DNA from: Streptomyces griseus | Lineage (GTDB): Bacteria > Actinomycetota > Actinomycetes > Streptomycetales > Streptomycetaceae | DNA: 64,000 nucleotides | Reading direction: 5' to 3' | Assembly: GCF_001715295.1 (NCBI RefSeq) | Contig: NZ_MDKB01000001.1 | Coordinates: forward strand, 651,536 to 715,535 | Shown here: piece after piece, positions 1 through 8,726 of the stretch | How positions within the stretch are numbered: position 1 is the first letter of the stretch | Layout of the letters: each line of letters opens with the position of its first letter | Position numbers and translations under genes: made by a program | Notes under the pieces: model-generated | Database searches by the model: none | Seen by the model: only the letters and a program-made list of their open reading frames with translations | What the model was told of the DNA's origin: nothing

Positions 1-48
1 ACGGTCGGCCGGCTCGTCGCGGCCGTGAGCAGCAAGGCCGGCGCGTGA
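1..48 (+). CDS. C-terminal end of a probable acyl carrier protein (partial)
   Basis: The first 15 codons of the window are open and end in TGA at 46-48. They encode TVGRLVAAVSSKAGA. A TVGxLVxxV-type final helix followed by a short charged tail is how acyl carrier proteins usually end, and the next gene is a beta-ketoacyl synthase that overlaps it (GTGA), so an ACP is the best guess. The gene starts outside the window, so the phosphopantetheine serine cannot be checked. It could also be the end of another short biosynthetic protein. Confidence 0.5.
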   Translation, partial: TVGRLVAAVSSKAGA

Positions 49-1319
49 GCGGCCGGGGGCCGTCCACGCGCACCCTCACGCCCCCGGGCATCGAGCCGTT
101 CGACGCGGCGGTCACCGGGATCGGCCTGGTCACGGCGGCGGGAGTGGGAGCCCGGGCGGCCTGGGACGGGGTGTGCGACGCGACCGCCGCCCCGAGCGTC
201 CTGCACCGGAAGGAACTGGCCGGGCTCCCCTGTGACTTCATGTACACCATCACCGGACTCGACACCGACGCCGCCCTCGGCGTCGCCGCCCTGCGTCTGA
301 TGGACCGCTTCTCGCAGCTCGCCGTGATCGCCGCCCGCGAGGCCGTCGCCGACGCCGGACTCGACCCCGCGGTCTGGGACAGCGGCCGGGTCGCCGTCGT
401 CATCGGTTCCGCCCACGGCGGACTGCCCTTCTACGACGCCCAGCACGCCGCGCTCACCGAGCGCGGCGCCCGCCGCGTCTCCCCGAAGCTCGCCCCGCTG
501 ACCGTCGTCAACGGGGCCGCCAGCAGCGTCGCGATGGACCTGGGCGTCCACGGACCGAGCCAGGCCGTCTCCACGGCCTGCTCCTCGGGCACCGTCGCCA
601 TCGGCACCGCCCACCAGATGCTGCGCGCCGGTGCGTGCGACATCGTCGTCGCCGGCGGCGCCGAATCGGTCTGCTCCCGGCTGCTGATCGCCAGCGCCTG
701 CCAGATGCGGGCGGTCTCCACCCGGCGCGACGACCCGCAGGCGGCCTGCCGCCCCTTCGACACGCACCGCGACGGCTTCGTCGTCGGGGAGGGCGCCGGA
801 CTCCTCGTCATGGAGCGCCCCGAGCACGCCCGCGCCCGCGGGGCCACCGTCCGTGCCCGCGTCACGGGCTACGGGGCGTCCAGCGACGCCCACTCCGCCG
901 TAGCCCCCGACCCCGACGGCCTCGGCATCGAACGGGCGCTGCGCACCGCCCTGGCCGACGCGGGCGTCGACGGGGCGGAGGTCGGGCACGTGAACGCCCA
1001 CGGCACCTCGACCGTCGCCAACGACCTCATCGAGGCGACCATGCTGCGGCGCGTCCTCGGCGAGCAGCCGCTCGTCACCTCCACCAAGGCGATGACCGGG
1101 CACACCCTCGGCGCCGCCGGCGGCATCGAGGCGGCGCTGACCGTACTGGCGCTCCAGCACCAGCTGGTACCGCCGACCGTCAACCTCGACGCGCCCGACC
1201 CCGGCATCCCCGTCGAGGTGGTCACCAAGGAGGCCAGGCGGAGCACGTTCGACCACGCGGTCAAGACCTCGCTCGGGTTCGGCGGCCACAACGCGGCACT
1301 CGTGCTCAGCAGGGCCTGA
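45..1319 (+). CDS. beta-ketoacyl-ACP synthase (KAS II / type II PKS ketosynthase family)
   Basis: This 424-aa protein should catalyse decarboxylative Claisen condensation of an acyl chain with malonyl-ACP in the cytoplasm. The full active site is present: nucleophile Cys179 in VSTACSSGT, His319 in NAHGTST, Lys348 and His353 in KAMTGHTLGAAGG. It is therefore a catalytic ketosynthase and not a chain-length factor. The length is normal for FabF-like enzymes. The GTG start overlaps the stop of the preceding ACP-like gene, which indicates translational coupling. An alpha/beta hydrolase follows 17 nt downstream. The ACP-KAS-hydrolase order suggests a small specialised fatty-acid or polyketide operon continuing to the left of the window. 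The product cannot be predicted from this gene alone. Confidence 0.9.
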   Translation: MSGRGPSTRTLTPPGIEPFDAAVTGIGLVTAAGVGARAAWDGVCDATAAPSVLHRKELAGLPCDFMYTITGLDTDAALGVAALRLMDRFSQLAVIAAREAVADAGLDPAVWDSGRVAVVIGSAHGGLPFYDAQHAALTERGARRVSPKLAPLTVVNGAASSVAMDLGVHGPSQAVSTACSSGTVAIGTAHQMLRAGACDIVVAGGAESVCSRLLIASACQMRAVSTRRDDPQAACRPFDTHRDGFVVGEGAGLLVMERPEHARARGATVRARVTGYGASSDAHSAVAPDPDGLGIERALRTALADAGVDGAEVGHVNAHGTSTVANDLIEATMLRRVLGEQPLVTSTKAMTGHTLGAAGGIEAALTVLALQHQLVPPTVNLDAPDPGIPVEVVTKEARRSTFDHAVKTSLGFGGHNAALVLSRA

Positions 1320-1336
1320 GGGGAAGCGGGAGCACG

Positions 1337-2242
1337 ATGTCCGAGGAGATCATCCGCACCCTGACCGTGGAGGGACTGCGGTACGGCTACCGCGTCCTGC
1401 CACGCGCGAAGGACACCGGCGTACCCGGTACGGAACCCGTCCTCGTCCTCGGTGGAGCCCTGCAGGGCATGTTCGGCTGGCCGCAGATGGACGACCACCT
1501 GGGCCCGGTCGCCGACGTGGTGACCGCTGACCTGCCCGGCATGGGCACGGCGGACCCCCTGCCGCCCGGACCGAGCGCCTGCGTCCTGCGCGCCGCGGTC
1601 ACCGGGATCATCGACGACCTCGGCGCCCCACGGGTCAACCTGTTCGGCTTCTCCTACGGCGCCGCCATCGCCTTCGGCTGCGCGCGGCACGACCCCGGGC
1701 GCATCGCCCGACTCGTCCTCGGCGGCGTACCCGTCCACGTCGGCGAGGAACAGCGGGACTACTGGCACCGGGCGCGTCGACGGCTCGCCGAGGGCGACAC
1801 GGAGGGCTTCGCCGCGCTCGCCGCGGACGGGCTGATGTGCCTGGACCCGGAGCGGCCGGTGTACCGGGGGGAGCTGGCCAGGCGCTACGTACGGCGCTCG
1901 TTCCTGCACGCGCTCACCCACTCGGCGCACGCCGCCGACGCACTGGAGCGGGCACTGGGGGACCGGCCGGAGTTCTCCGGGGGGCTGTCGGGCGTGCCGG
2001 CCCTGGTCTTCGCCGGTGAGCACGACACGGTGACGCCTCCGGAGCGGCAGCGGGAGTTCGCCGGGACGATCGAGGGCAGCCGGTTCCTCACCCTCGCGGA
2101 CTCCGACCACTGGGTCGTACTGGAGCGGTCGGAGGACGTCGCCGCACTCGTCACCCGTTTCTTCACCGACCGGCCCCTCGATCCGGCGCCGGCCCGGCTC
2201 CCCCACCAGGTCACGGCCGCGGACGGCGCGGCCGTGACCTGA
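1337..2242 (+). CDS. alpha/beta hydrolase (possible thioesterase or product hydrolase)
   Basis: A 301-aa alpha/beta-hydrolase-fold protein. Visible features are the oxyanion-region GGALQG, nucleophile Ser106 in GFSYGAA, the acid in AGEHDTVTPP and the base in DSDHWV. ATG at 1337 is chosen because GGGAG lies 5 nt upstream; the frame stays open far upstream only as a shadow of the ketosynthase gene. It follows the ketosynthase by 17 nt and is probably in the same operon, so release or hydrolysis of an ACP-bound acyl product is a reasonable inference. Substrate is unknown; esterase or lactonase activity is equally possible. Confidence 0.8.
   Translation: MSEEIIRTLTVEGLRYGYRVLPRAKDTGVPGTEPVLVLGGALQGMFGWPQMDDHLGPVADVVTADLPGMGTADPLPPGPSACVLRAAVTGIIDDLGAPRVNLFGFSYGAAIAFGCARHDPGRIARLVLGGVPVHVGEEQRDYWHRARRRLAEGDTEGFAALAADGLMCLDPERPVYRGELARRYVRRSFLHALTHSAHAADALERALGDRPEFSGGLSGVPALVFAGEHDTVTPPERQREFAGTIEGSRFLTLADSDHWVVLERSEDVAALVTRFFTDRPLDPAPARLPHQVTAADGAAVT
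2207..2241. terminator. Bidirectional hairpin between convergent genes
   Basis: A perfect 13-bp stem (CAGGTCACGGCCG at 2207-2219 with its complement at 2229-2241) and 9-nt loop. It overlaps the hydrolase stop codon and lies just before the convergent nuclease stop. No U-tract is visible, as is usual in GC-rich actinomycetes. Confidence 0.6.
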
Positions 2243-2255
2243 GCGGGCCCGCTCG

Positions 2256-4670
2256 TCAGTGCTTCGGGCCGCCGCCGTTCACGTCGATCCGCACGATCTG
2301 CGGGTCGTGGTCGCTCGCCTGGTCGGCGAACTCGGCGTTGATGTGCACCACGTCGTAGTCGAAGCGCCGGACGGCGGGACTCGTCAGGATGTGGTCCAGC
2401 GTCTGCGCGTTGCCGTCGTAGACGTAGCTGTACTGCTCGTCGGCGGGGAGCGTCGTGATCAGCGGCCGCAGGACCCCGCCCGCGGTCAGTGCGTCCATCG
2501 TCGGGGAGAACGCGAAGTCGTTCAGGTCGCCGAGCGTGATCACCCGGGCAGAGCGGTCCGCCTCCAGCAGCGACGTCACGAAGGTGTTGACCTCCGCGGC
2601 CTGCTGCACCCGCTTCGTCTCCGAACTGCGCACGGGCTCCTGGTAGCGGCCGTGCAGGGGCTGGTCACCGCCCTTGGACGCGAAGTGGTTGCCGATGACG
2701 AAGACCGGCTTGCCGCGGAAGCGGAACTCGCCCACCAGCGGCTTGCGGCTGTCGTTCCAGGCGGCGCTCGTCGGGTTGATCCGGCCCGGTGAGACGGAGA
2801 GCGTGACGCCCTTCCTCGTCTTCACGGCCTCGACGGCGGTGGTCGCGTCCCCGCCCTCCCGGTCCACGAAGTCGACCCGTTCGGGGTTGTAGAGGAAGAC
2901 GTTACGGATGTTCCCGCCGGGCTCGCCGCCGTCCTGGCCGTCCGCCGGGGCCACGTAGCGCCAGGCGTACCGGGGGCCGCCCGCGGCGACGATCGCGTCC
3001 GTGAAGCGCTGCAGTGTCGCCTCGGAGCCCACGGTCCCGTCCTTCACCGGGCCGTTGTCGTCCTGGATCTCCTCCAGCGACACGATGTCGGGGGAGGCGA
3101 GGGCGACGGCGACACCCGTGGCCAGGGTGTCGAACGTGGACTGCTCGTCCAGCGCGTCCAGGTTCTCCACGTTGTACGTGGCGACGGCGAGCTCCTTGTG
3201 CTTCTGCTTGCGCGTCACCTCGCGTTCGAGGCCGTTGTCCTGGAGCGCGCCCAACTCGGTCGCCTGGACGTTGTACCCGCCGTACGAGGCGTAGTCGACG
3301 ACGCCCGTGGTCGTGCCGGTCAGCACGTCGCCCACGTCGGCCACCGGGACCGGCTGCGCGGCGTCCAGCGACATCACCTTGAGGCGGCCGGTGTTCGGGT
3401 CCTCGTACGACCGGTACAGGGTCCCGCCGCGCCGGGTCGGGTTCTCCTCGGGCTTGACCGTCACCCAGACCTCGCCGTACGCGGTCGTCGCACCGGTCAC
3501 CCGGGTGTCGGCCATCGTGACGCGGGCGCCCTCCAGCGACTCGTACAGGTCCAGCGCGTACGTGGCCGGGTCGAGGGTCAGGGCGTCGATCGAACCGCCG
3601 CCGGCCGTCGGCACGTAGCCGTCCGGCACCGAGGCCGCGTCCAGGACGACGGGCGCGGGCAGGGCGTTGCCCGAGGACAGGACCGTGGTCAGCGGGGAGG
3701 TGATCTGGGTGAGCGACTGGGTCGCGGTGCCCGGGTAGTACTCGGCCACCTTGCCGCTGACCAGCACCGAGTCCCCGACGGCGACGGTGGGGGTGGCGGA
3801 TCCGGTGTAGACGAACAGGCCCTCGCTCGTACGGGCGTCGGCGTCCGGCGCGGTGTCCTGGATCCAGAAGCCGCGCGAGCCGGAGGAACGTACGCCGGTG
3901 ACGACGCCGGGCACCCCGGTCACCGGCCGGCCGGCGAACGGGGAGACGCGTGTCGTGCCCTGGATGTCGTGCACCCGCACGGTGCCGGGCTCGGTCGGGC
4001 CGCCGGGCTCGCCCGGACCGCTCCCGCCCGCGCTCTCGCCGGCCGCGTTGACCGGCGTCGGGGTGCCCGCAGTCAGGTCGGCCGCGTTGTCGTCGGTGTC
4101 CGCGAGGGACGCGCCGCGCGCCACGGAGGCGGTGGCCGAGGCGCCCGCCGCCGGACCGCTGCCCTCGCGCACGACCGCGGAGCCGTAGCCGACGAGGTCG
4201 ACGATCCGGGTGTCGGCCGCACAGTCCGCGACGGTCCTGCAGGTGAGCGGGGTGGTCCCGGAGACGAGCGCGACGGTGCCGCTCGACGCGGACATCGCGA
4301 CCGTGCCGGTGGCGTCCGCGGCCGGGAGCGCCACCGTGCCGCCGGTGCCCGCCGCCTGGGCGACGAGGTAGCGGCCACCGGGCGCGACGGAGCCGGTCAG
4401 CGCGGACACCTGCCACAGCGAGCCGGCGGACGGACTCCCCGGCAGGTACTGGACGCTGAGCCCGGACAGGCCGAACGTGCCCGAACCCGCGTTGGCCAGC
4501 TCGATGAAGTCACGGGTGAGCGTCGCACCGGAGTTGCCTCCGCCCCCGTACACCTCGGAGATGACGACGGTGGACGACGGCGCCGCGAACGCGGCGGGCA
4601 GCGCGGTCACCGACAGGGTCACGGCGACGGCGCCGGCCAGCAGGGCGGAACCGGGTCTGGCTGTCTGCAC
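2256..4670 (-). CDS. Secreted endonuclease/exonuclease/phosphatase-family nuclease with lamin-tail domain
   Basis: An 804-aa extracellular protein. Residues 1 to about 29 form a Sec signal peptide (basic start, hydrophobic stretch, cleavage near AAFA/AP). A lamin-tail domain follows (VVISEVYGGGGNSG, FIELAN) at about 33-150. An OB-fold-like middle region (about 230-470) precedes a C-terminal EEP nuclease domain with VATYNVENLD (about 495), LEEIQDDNG, GNHFASKGG, LGDLNDF (about 713) and SDHDP (786-790). These are the metal-binding and catalytic signatures of DNase-I-like hydrolases, as in ExeM/NucH-type extracellular nucleases. The start is GTG at 4670 with AAGGGG upstream. The likely role is degradation of extracellular DNA for phosphate and nucleosides, which fits the purine catabolic genes further right, though no direct link is shown. 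Confidence 0.88.
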   Translation of the reverse strand: MQTARPGSALLAGAVAVTLSVTALPAAFAAPSSTVVISEVYGGGGNSGATLTRDFIELANAGSGTFGLSGLSVQYLPGSPSAGSLWQVSALTGSVAPGGRYLVAQAAGTGGTVALPAADATGTVAMSASSGTVALVSGTTPLTCRTVADCAADTRIVDLVGYGSAVVREGSGPAAGASATASVARGASLADTDDNAADLTAGTPTPVNAAGESAGGSGPGEPGGPTEPGTVRVHDIQGTTRVSPFAGRPVTGVPGVVTGVRSSGSRGFWIQDTAPDADARTSEGLFVYTGSATPTVAVGDSVLVSGKVAEYYPGTATQSLTQITSPLTTVLSSGNALPAPVVLDAASVPDGYVPTAGGGSIDALTLDPATYALDLYESLEGARVTMADTRVTGATTAYGEVWVTVKPEENPTRRGGTLYRSYEDPNTGRLKVMSLDAAQPVPVADVGDVLTGTTTGVVDYASYGGYNVQATELGALQDNGLEREVTRKQKHKELAVATYNVENLDALDEQSTFDTLATGVAVALASPDIVSLEEIQDDNGPVKDGTVGSEATLQRFTDAIVAAGGPRYAWRYVAPADGQDGGEPGGNIRNVFLYNPERVDFVDREGGDATTAVEAVKTRKGVTLSVSPGRINPTSAAWNDSRKPLVGEFRFRGKPVFVIGNHFASKGGDQPLHGRYQEPVRSSETKRVQQAAEVNTFVTSLLEADRSARVITLGDLNDFAFSPTMDALTAGGVLRPLITTLPADEQYSYVYDGNAQTLDHILTSPAVRRFDYDVVHINAEFADQASDHDPQIVRIDVNGGGPKH

Positions 4671-5307
4671 GGGAACTGCCCCTTACATGTGGAGTGAGAG
4701 GGCAAAAGCTATGCGCGTAGACCAGAGGTGACAAGGTATCGAAAGGTTAATTCCTGGAAACGGAAGGGTCCGTGCCCCGCCTCGGAGCTCATCGGGCCGA
4801 CGCGGCGGAGGTGTTGCGCCCGACCACCTCCGGGCCGTGCCCGCCATCCGGGGCCGTGCCCACCCCGGCCCGCCGGGCGGCGCCCGGGTGTGACGCCGCG
4901 GGGCGACACGGCCGGCGTCCGCTCCACCTGGGCGCTCCCCAGGGCGTGTTGCGGAAGGAGCGTCGTCCGCCCGGAGGACGGGCCGGGCGGTCCGATGCGG
5001 GCGATCACGCGACGGAGGGGAGCCCCGGCACCGGAGGTATCGGGGCGGCCCCGGCACCACGAGTGGGGGCCGCCCTTCCGGGGCAGGACGTGCCGGACGG
5101 CGGGGACGTCCGCGACACGGCCTGAGGGAAGTCCTGGTTCCCGGTGGATCGGCGCGCGGCGTCGGATGCGGGCATCGCACGGCGGAGGGACGTCCGCATA
5201 CGGGATGGAGGAGGACGTTCCGACCGCACGGCGAGGTGCCGTAGCTGTCGTCGCGCGCCCGCCGTGACGTGCGGGACTGCCCCTACGCCGCTACGCGCCG
5301 CCGCCGC
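4671..5307. other. Gene-free intergenic stretch with repeat sequence
   Basis: About 640 nt between the nuclease and the VOC gene. The open frames here are arginine/proline-rich, start without ribosome binding sites and look like GC-skew artefacts. The stretch carries one copy of a dispersed 24-bp repeat (4952-4975) and two related segments of about 28 nt sharing GATGCGGGC and CGGAGGG (4994-5021 and 5164-5191). The nuclease promoter should lie near 4690-4760, where the sequence is locally AT-rich. Confidence 0.5.
4952..4975 (+). repeat. Dispersed intergenic repeat, copy A
   Basis: A 24-bp core beginning CGGAAGGAGCGTCG is found again, identical but on the opposite strand, at 25831-25854. Homology continues imperfectly on both sides (GTGT before, GACGG-like after). 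Both copies are intergenic and GC-rich with weak hairpin potential. Confidence 0.6.
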
Positions 5308-5754
5308 TCACCGGCCGGGCGCCGCGCCGTCGTCGGGGCTGACCGGCTCCGGACCGTTCCGCGGACGCCGGGCGGGGGACACGGCCAGCGAGAACGAATG
5401 CCCGGCGGGATCGTTGTAGACGCGGACGTCGCTCGGACCGTTGTTGCTCTCGCGCGTGTCCACCGGCCGGGCGCCGAGGCTTATCGCCTCGCGCTCGGCC
5501 TCGTCCATGTCCCCCGGGTCCACCAGGATGCGCAGGTGCGCCTGCTGGGAATCCTCCGGGCGCGGCCAGCTCGGCGGCGCGTAGCCGTGGTCGCGGCGGA
5601 CGGCCAGGTGCACACCGTCGTGGCCCACAATCTCGAGGAAGTCGGGGTCGTCCGCCCGGCGCGTCCCGGCGCCGAGGAGAGCCGCGTAGAACTGCGCGAG
5701 CTCGGCGGGTTCGGCACAGTCCAGAACCAGAACACTCGTTTTTGCGACAGTCAT
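5308..5754 (-). CDS. VOC family protein (glyoxalase/bleomycin-resistance-like)
   Basis: A 148-aa protein of the vicinal oxygen chelate fold. Paired beta-alpha-beta modules are recognisable: SVLVLDCAEPAELAQFYAALLG at the start and PVDTRESNNGPSDVRVYNDPAGHSFSL at the end, typical of the subgroup with FYxxLLG and DPxGHxF. ATG at 5754 is chosen; the frame extends upstream through proline/arginine-rich sequence that is not protein-like. Members bind metals or hydrophobic substrates and serve as glyoxalases, dioxygenases or resistance proteins. The function of this subgroup is not assigned. It is a single gene, divergent from the MFS exporter. Confidence 0.75.
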   Translation of the reverse strand: MTVAKTSVLVLDCAEPAELAQFYAALLGAGTRRADDPDFLEIVGHDGVHLAVRRDHGYAPPSWPRPEDSQQAHLRILVDPGDMDEAEREAISLGARPVDTRESNNGPSDVRVYNDPAGHSFSLAVSPARRPRNGPEPVSPDDGAAPGR

Positions 5755-6145
5755 GTTCCACCGGTACCCCCGTCCGGGAGGGGCACGCCGGGACGGGGCG
5801 GCGACCTCCGCCCGGACCGGCCCGCGCGGGTCCGCCGTCCCATTCCCGGGGAACGTACGGGCGACGGCCCCGGCACGGTCCTGAGGGCCTCGGCACCGCC
5901 CGTCCGCGCGGCGTTCCGGAACGGCTTGTCCGGCCGCCCGCACCTGACGGGCCGTCGCGCGCCCCGGGGGTCGTGCCACGAGGGCTACGGCGGGGGCGCC
6001 ACGACGGCTACGGCACCTCACCGCACTGCCGGGACACCTCCGGCCGGCCTCCCCTGACCCGGCACCCCCGCGCCGTCCGCTGCACCGCCTCCACCGCCGC
6101 GCGCTGATCCACCGGGAAACGCGGGACTGCCCGTAGGGTGCGGTC
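5755..6145. other. Divergent intergenic region between VOC and MFS genes
   Basis: About 390 nt without a gene. It should hold both divergent promoters. The only clear structure is a perfect 12-bp palindrome, CGTTCCGGAACG, at 5912-5923, which could be an operator. No regulator gene lies next to it. Confidence 0.4.
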
Positions 6146-7642
6146 ATGGCAGAGAGCACGGGAAACGGGGACGCGGCCTCCTCCGAGGCCGATCCCCCGG
6201 ACCCCCGTCGCTGGCGGGCTCTCGCCGTCTGCCTGGTGGCGGGCTTCATGACGCTGCTGGACGTGTCCATCGTCAACGTGGCGCTGCCGTCCATCAAGAC
6301 GGGCCTGCGGACCCCGGAGTCCGACCTGCAGTGGGTGCTGTCCGGGTACGCGCTCGCCTTCGGGCTCGTCCTCATCCCCGGCGGCCGGCTCGGCGACGCC
6401 CGCGGGCGCCGTGCCGTCTTCATGGCGGGGCTCGCCCTGTTCACCCTGTCCTCCGCCGCCTGCGGGGCCGCCCAGTCCAGCACCTGGCTCGTGGTCGCCC
6501 GGCTCGTCCAGGGCGCGGCGGGCGGGCTGCTCGCCCCTCAGATCTCCGCGCTGATCCAGCAGATGTTCTCCGGCCGCGAACGGGGCCGCGCCTTCGGCAT
6601 GTTCGGCACCGTCGTCGGCATCTCCACCGCTGTGGGACCTCTTCTGGGCGGGCTCCTCATCCAGGTGGCCGGAGCCCGGGAGGGCTGGCGCTGGGTGTTC
6701 TACGTCAATCTGCCCATCGGACTCGTCTGCCTCCTGCTGGCCCGGCGGCTGCTCCCGGACACGCCGTCCGCGACCCGGGTCCGGCCCCGCGACCTCGACC
6801 CGCTCGGCGTGCTGCTCCTCGGCGCCGGCGTGCTCGCCCTGCTGCTGCCGTTCGTCCAGGCCCAGCAGTGGCCGGGCAACGGCAAATGGCTGCTCCTCGT
6901 GGTGGCTCTGGCGCTGCTCACCGTGTTCACCCTGTGGGAGGCGTGCTGCGCCGGACGCCATGTCCAGCCGGTCCTGAACCTCTCGCTCTTCCGGCTCCGG
7001 TCCTTCTGGCTGGGCTGCCTGATGATCCTGCTGTACTTCGCCGGCTTCACCTCGATCTTCTTCATCACCACGCTCTACTTCCAGTCCGGACTGCACTACA
7101 GCGCCCTCGAAGCGGGGCTGGCGATCACCCCCTTCGCGGTGGGCGCCGGTGCCTCCGCGGGCATCGGCGGCCGGCTGGTCCACCGCTTCGGACGGCCACT
7201 GATCGTCGTCGGACTCGCCATGGTGGCCGCCGGGCTCGGCCTCACCGCACTGGCCGCCCACCTGGTGCCCGGACGGGGCGCCGGGCTCGCCATGGCCGCG
7301 CCGCTGCTGCTGGCCGGCCTCGGCAGCGGACTCGTCATCGCCCCCAACCAGACCCTCACCCTCTCCGAGGTGCCCGTGCCGAACGCGGGCAGCGCCGGAG
7401 GAACCCTCCAGACCAGCCAGCGCGTCGGCTCGGCCATCGGGATCGCCGCCGTGGGATCGGTCTTCTTCGCCCGGCTGGGCGCGGACGGCTGGGCGGACGC
7501 CTACGACCGGGGGCTGATCGTCTCGGTGGCCTTCGTCCTCGCCGGGCTGATCGTCGCCCTGGCCGACGTCGTGGCCGGCCGGCGGGGAAGGAGGGACGGG
7601 GAGAAGGAACCCACACCCGAAGCGACAAGGAGATCACCATGA
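6146..7642 (+). CDS. MFS drug/proton antiporter, DHA2 (EmrB/QacA) family
   Basis: A 498-aa inner-membrane exporter with the 14-helix organisation of the DHA2 family. Motif A is visible as GGRLGDARGRRAVF after the second helix, motif D1-like LLDVSIVNVALP in helix 1 and motif C-like GPLLGGLL in helix 5. The stop codon overlaps the ATG of the next gene (ATGA), so it is co-expressed with a glutathionyl-hydroquinone-reductase-like enzyme. The pairing suggests chemical modification plus export of an electrophilic or quinone compound. The ATG start at 6146 has only a weak ribosome binding site. Substrate is unknown. Confidence 0.88.
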   Translation: MAESTGNGDAASSEADPPDPRRWRALAVCLVAGFMTLLDVSIVNVALPSIKTGLRTPESDLQWVLSGYALAFGLVLIPGGRLGDARGRRAVFMAGLALFTLSSAACGAAQSSTWLVVARLVQGAAGGLLAPQISALIQQMFSGRERGRAFGMFGTVVGISTAVGPLLGGLLIQVAGAREGWRWVFYVNLPIGLVCLLLARRLLPDTPSATRVRPRDLDPLGVLLLGAGVLALLLPFVQAQQWPGNGKWLLLVVALALLTVFTLWEACCAGRHVQPVLNLSLFRLRSFWLGCLMILLYFAGFTSIFFITTLYFQSGLHYSALEAGLAITPFAVGAGASAGIGGRLVHRFGRPLIVVGLAMVAAGLGLTALAAHLVPGRGAGLAMAAPLLLAGLGSGLVIAPNQTLTLSEVPVPNAGSAGGTLQTSQRVGSAIGIAAVGSVFFARLGADGWADAYDRGLIVSVAFVLAGLIVALADVVAGRRGRRDGEKEPTPEATRRSP

Positions 7643-8682
7643 CCGGCACAGCGGACCACCCGGCCGACCCGGAACCCGGCGGGAACACCTCGTACGGCCA
7701 CAAGCCCTTCAAGCGGTCCCGGAGTCACTTCGCCGACCGCATCACCGCCGACGGACGCGACGGCTGGCCCGTCGAGGCGGGACGCTACCGGCTGGTCGTC
7801 AGCCGGGCCTGCCCGTGGGCGAGCCGGTCGCTGGTCTCCCGGCGGCTGCTCGGTCTGGAGAGCGCCCTGTCGCTGGCCGTCACCGACCCTCTCCAGGACG
7901 ACCGCAGCTGGCGCTTCACCCTCTACGAGGGCGGCCGCGACCCGGTGCTCGGCATCCGCTACCTGAGCGAGGCCTACGACGCCCGGGAGCGCGACTACCC
8001 CGGCGGTGTCAGCGTGCCGGCGATCGTCGACGTACCGAGCGGGCGGCTTGTCACCAACGACTACCAGCAGATCACCCTCGACCTGGCCACCGAGTGGTCG
8101 GACCTGCACCGCCCCGGCGCCCCCGACCTCTACCCCGAGCGGCTGCGCGGCGAGATCGACGAGGTGATGGAGGGGATCTACCGGGACGTCAACAACGGTG
8201 TCTACCGGGCCGGGTTCGCCAGCCGGCAGGGCGAGTACGAGGCCGCCTACGTCGACGTCTTCCACCGCCTCGACGTGGTCTCCGAGCGGCTCGCCGGGCA
8301 GCGCTACCTGGTCGGGGACACCATCACCGAGGCGGACATCCGGCTGTTCACCACCCTGGTGCGGTTCGACGCCGTGTACCACGGCCACTTCAAGTGCAAC
8401 CGCACGAAGCTGAGCGAGGACCCGGTCCTCTGGGCGTACGCCCGCGACCTCTACCAGACGCCCGGCTTCGGTGACACCGTCGACTTCGACCACATCAAAC
8501 AGCATTACTACCGGGTGCACACCGGCATCAACCCCACCGGCATCGTGCCGCTGGGGCCCGACCTGTCCGGCTGGCTGACCCCGCACCACCGGGAGCAGCT
8601 GGGCGGCCGGCCGTTCGGCGACGGCACCCCGCCCGGCCCGGTGCCGCCCGGCGAGGAGGTACCCGCCGCGGGCCGTCCCTGA
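7639..8682 (+). CDS. Glutathionyl-hydroquinone reductase-like protein (GST Xi class, YqjG/ECM4 family)
   Basis: A 347-aa cytoplasmic enzyme. The thioredoxin-fold half contains the redox motif RACPWASR with catalytic Cys58; the C-terminal helical half has LVGDTITEADIRLFTTLVRFDAVYHGHF-type signatures (IRLFTTLVRFD, HFKCN) diagnostic of the YqjG/ECM4 family. These enzymes reduce S-glutathionyl-hydroquinones. Streptomyces normally lack glutathione and use mycothiol, so the true thiol is probably mycothiol or another; this is an inference. The ATG overlaps the stop of the MFS gene, giving translational coupling. Length agrees with family members (about 330 aa). Confidence 0.85.
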   Translation: MTGTADHPADPEPGGNTSYGHKPFKRSRSHFADRITADGRDGWPVEAGRYRLVVSRACPWASRSLVSRRLLGLESALSLAVTDPLQDDRSWRFTLYEGGRDPVLGIRYLSEAYDARERDYPGGVSVPAIVDVPSGRLVTNDYQQITLDLATEWSDLHRPGAPDLYPERLRGEIDEVMEGIYRDVNNGVYRAGFASRQGEYEAAYVDVFHRLDVVSERLAGQRYLVGDTITEADIRLFTTLVRFDAVYHGHFKCNRTKLSEDPVLWAYARDLYQTPGFGDTVDFDHIKQHYYRVHTGINPTGIVPLGPDLSGWLTPHHREQLGGRPFGDGTPPGPVPPGEEVPAAGRP

Positions 8683-8726
8683 CCGGAGGCCGAGGACCGG
8701 GGAGCGGGGGCGCTCCGCGCCCCGTG

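Noticed and set aside
3198..4697. 499-codon open frame on the plus strand over the nuclease gene
   Set aside because: It is antisense to a protein with signal peptide and intact EEP motifs; its translation is Arg/Gly/Val-rich without any family pattern, a GC-skew shadow.
4728..5267. 179-codon plus-strand ORF in the 4.7-5.3 kb gap
   Set aside because: Arg/Pro/Gly-rich, no ribosome binding site, no family resemblance; treated as non-coding.
5308..6483. A 391-aa form of the VOC protein
   Set aside because: The extra N-terminal part is antisense to the MFS gene and low-complexity; ATG at 5754 gives a normal VOC length.
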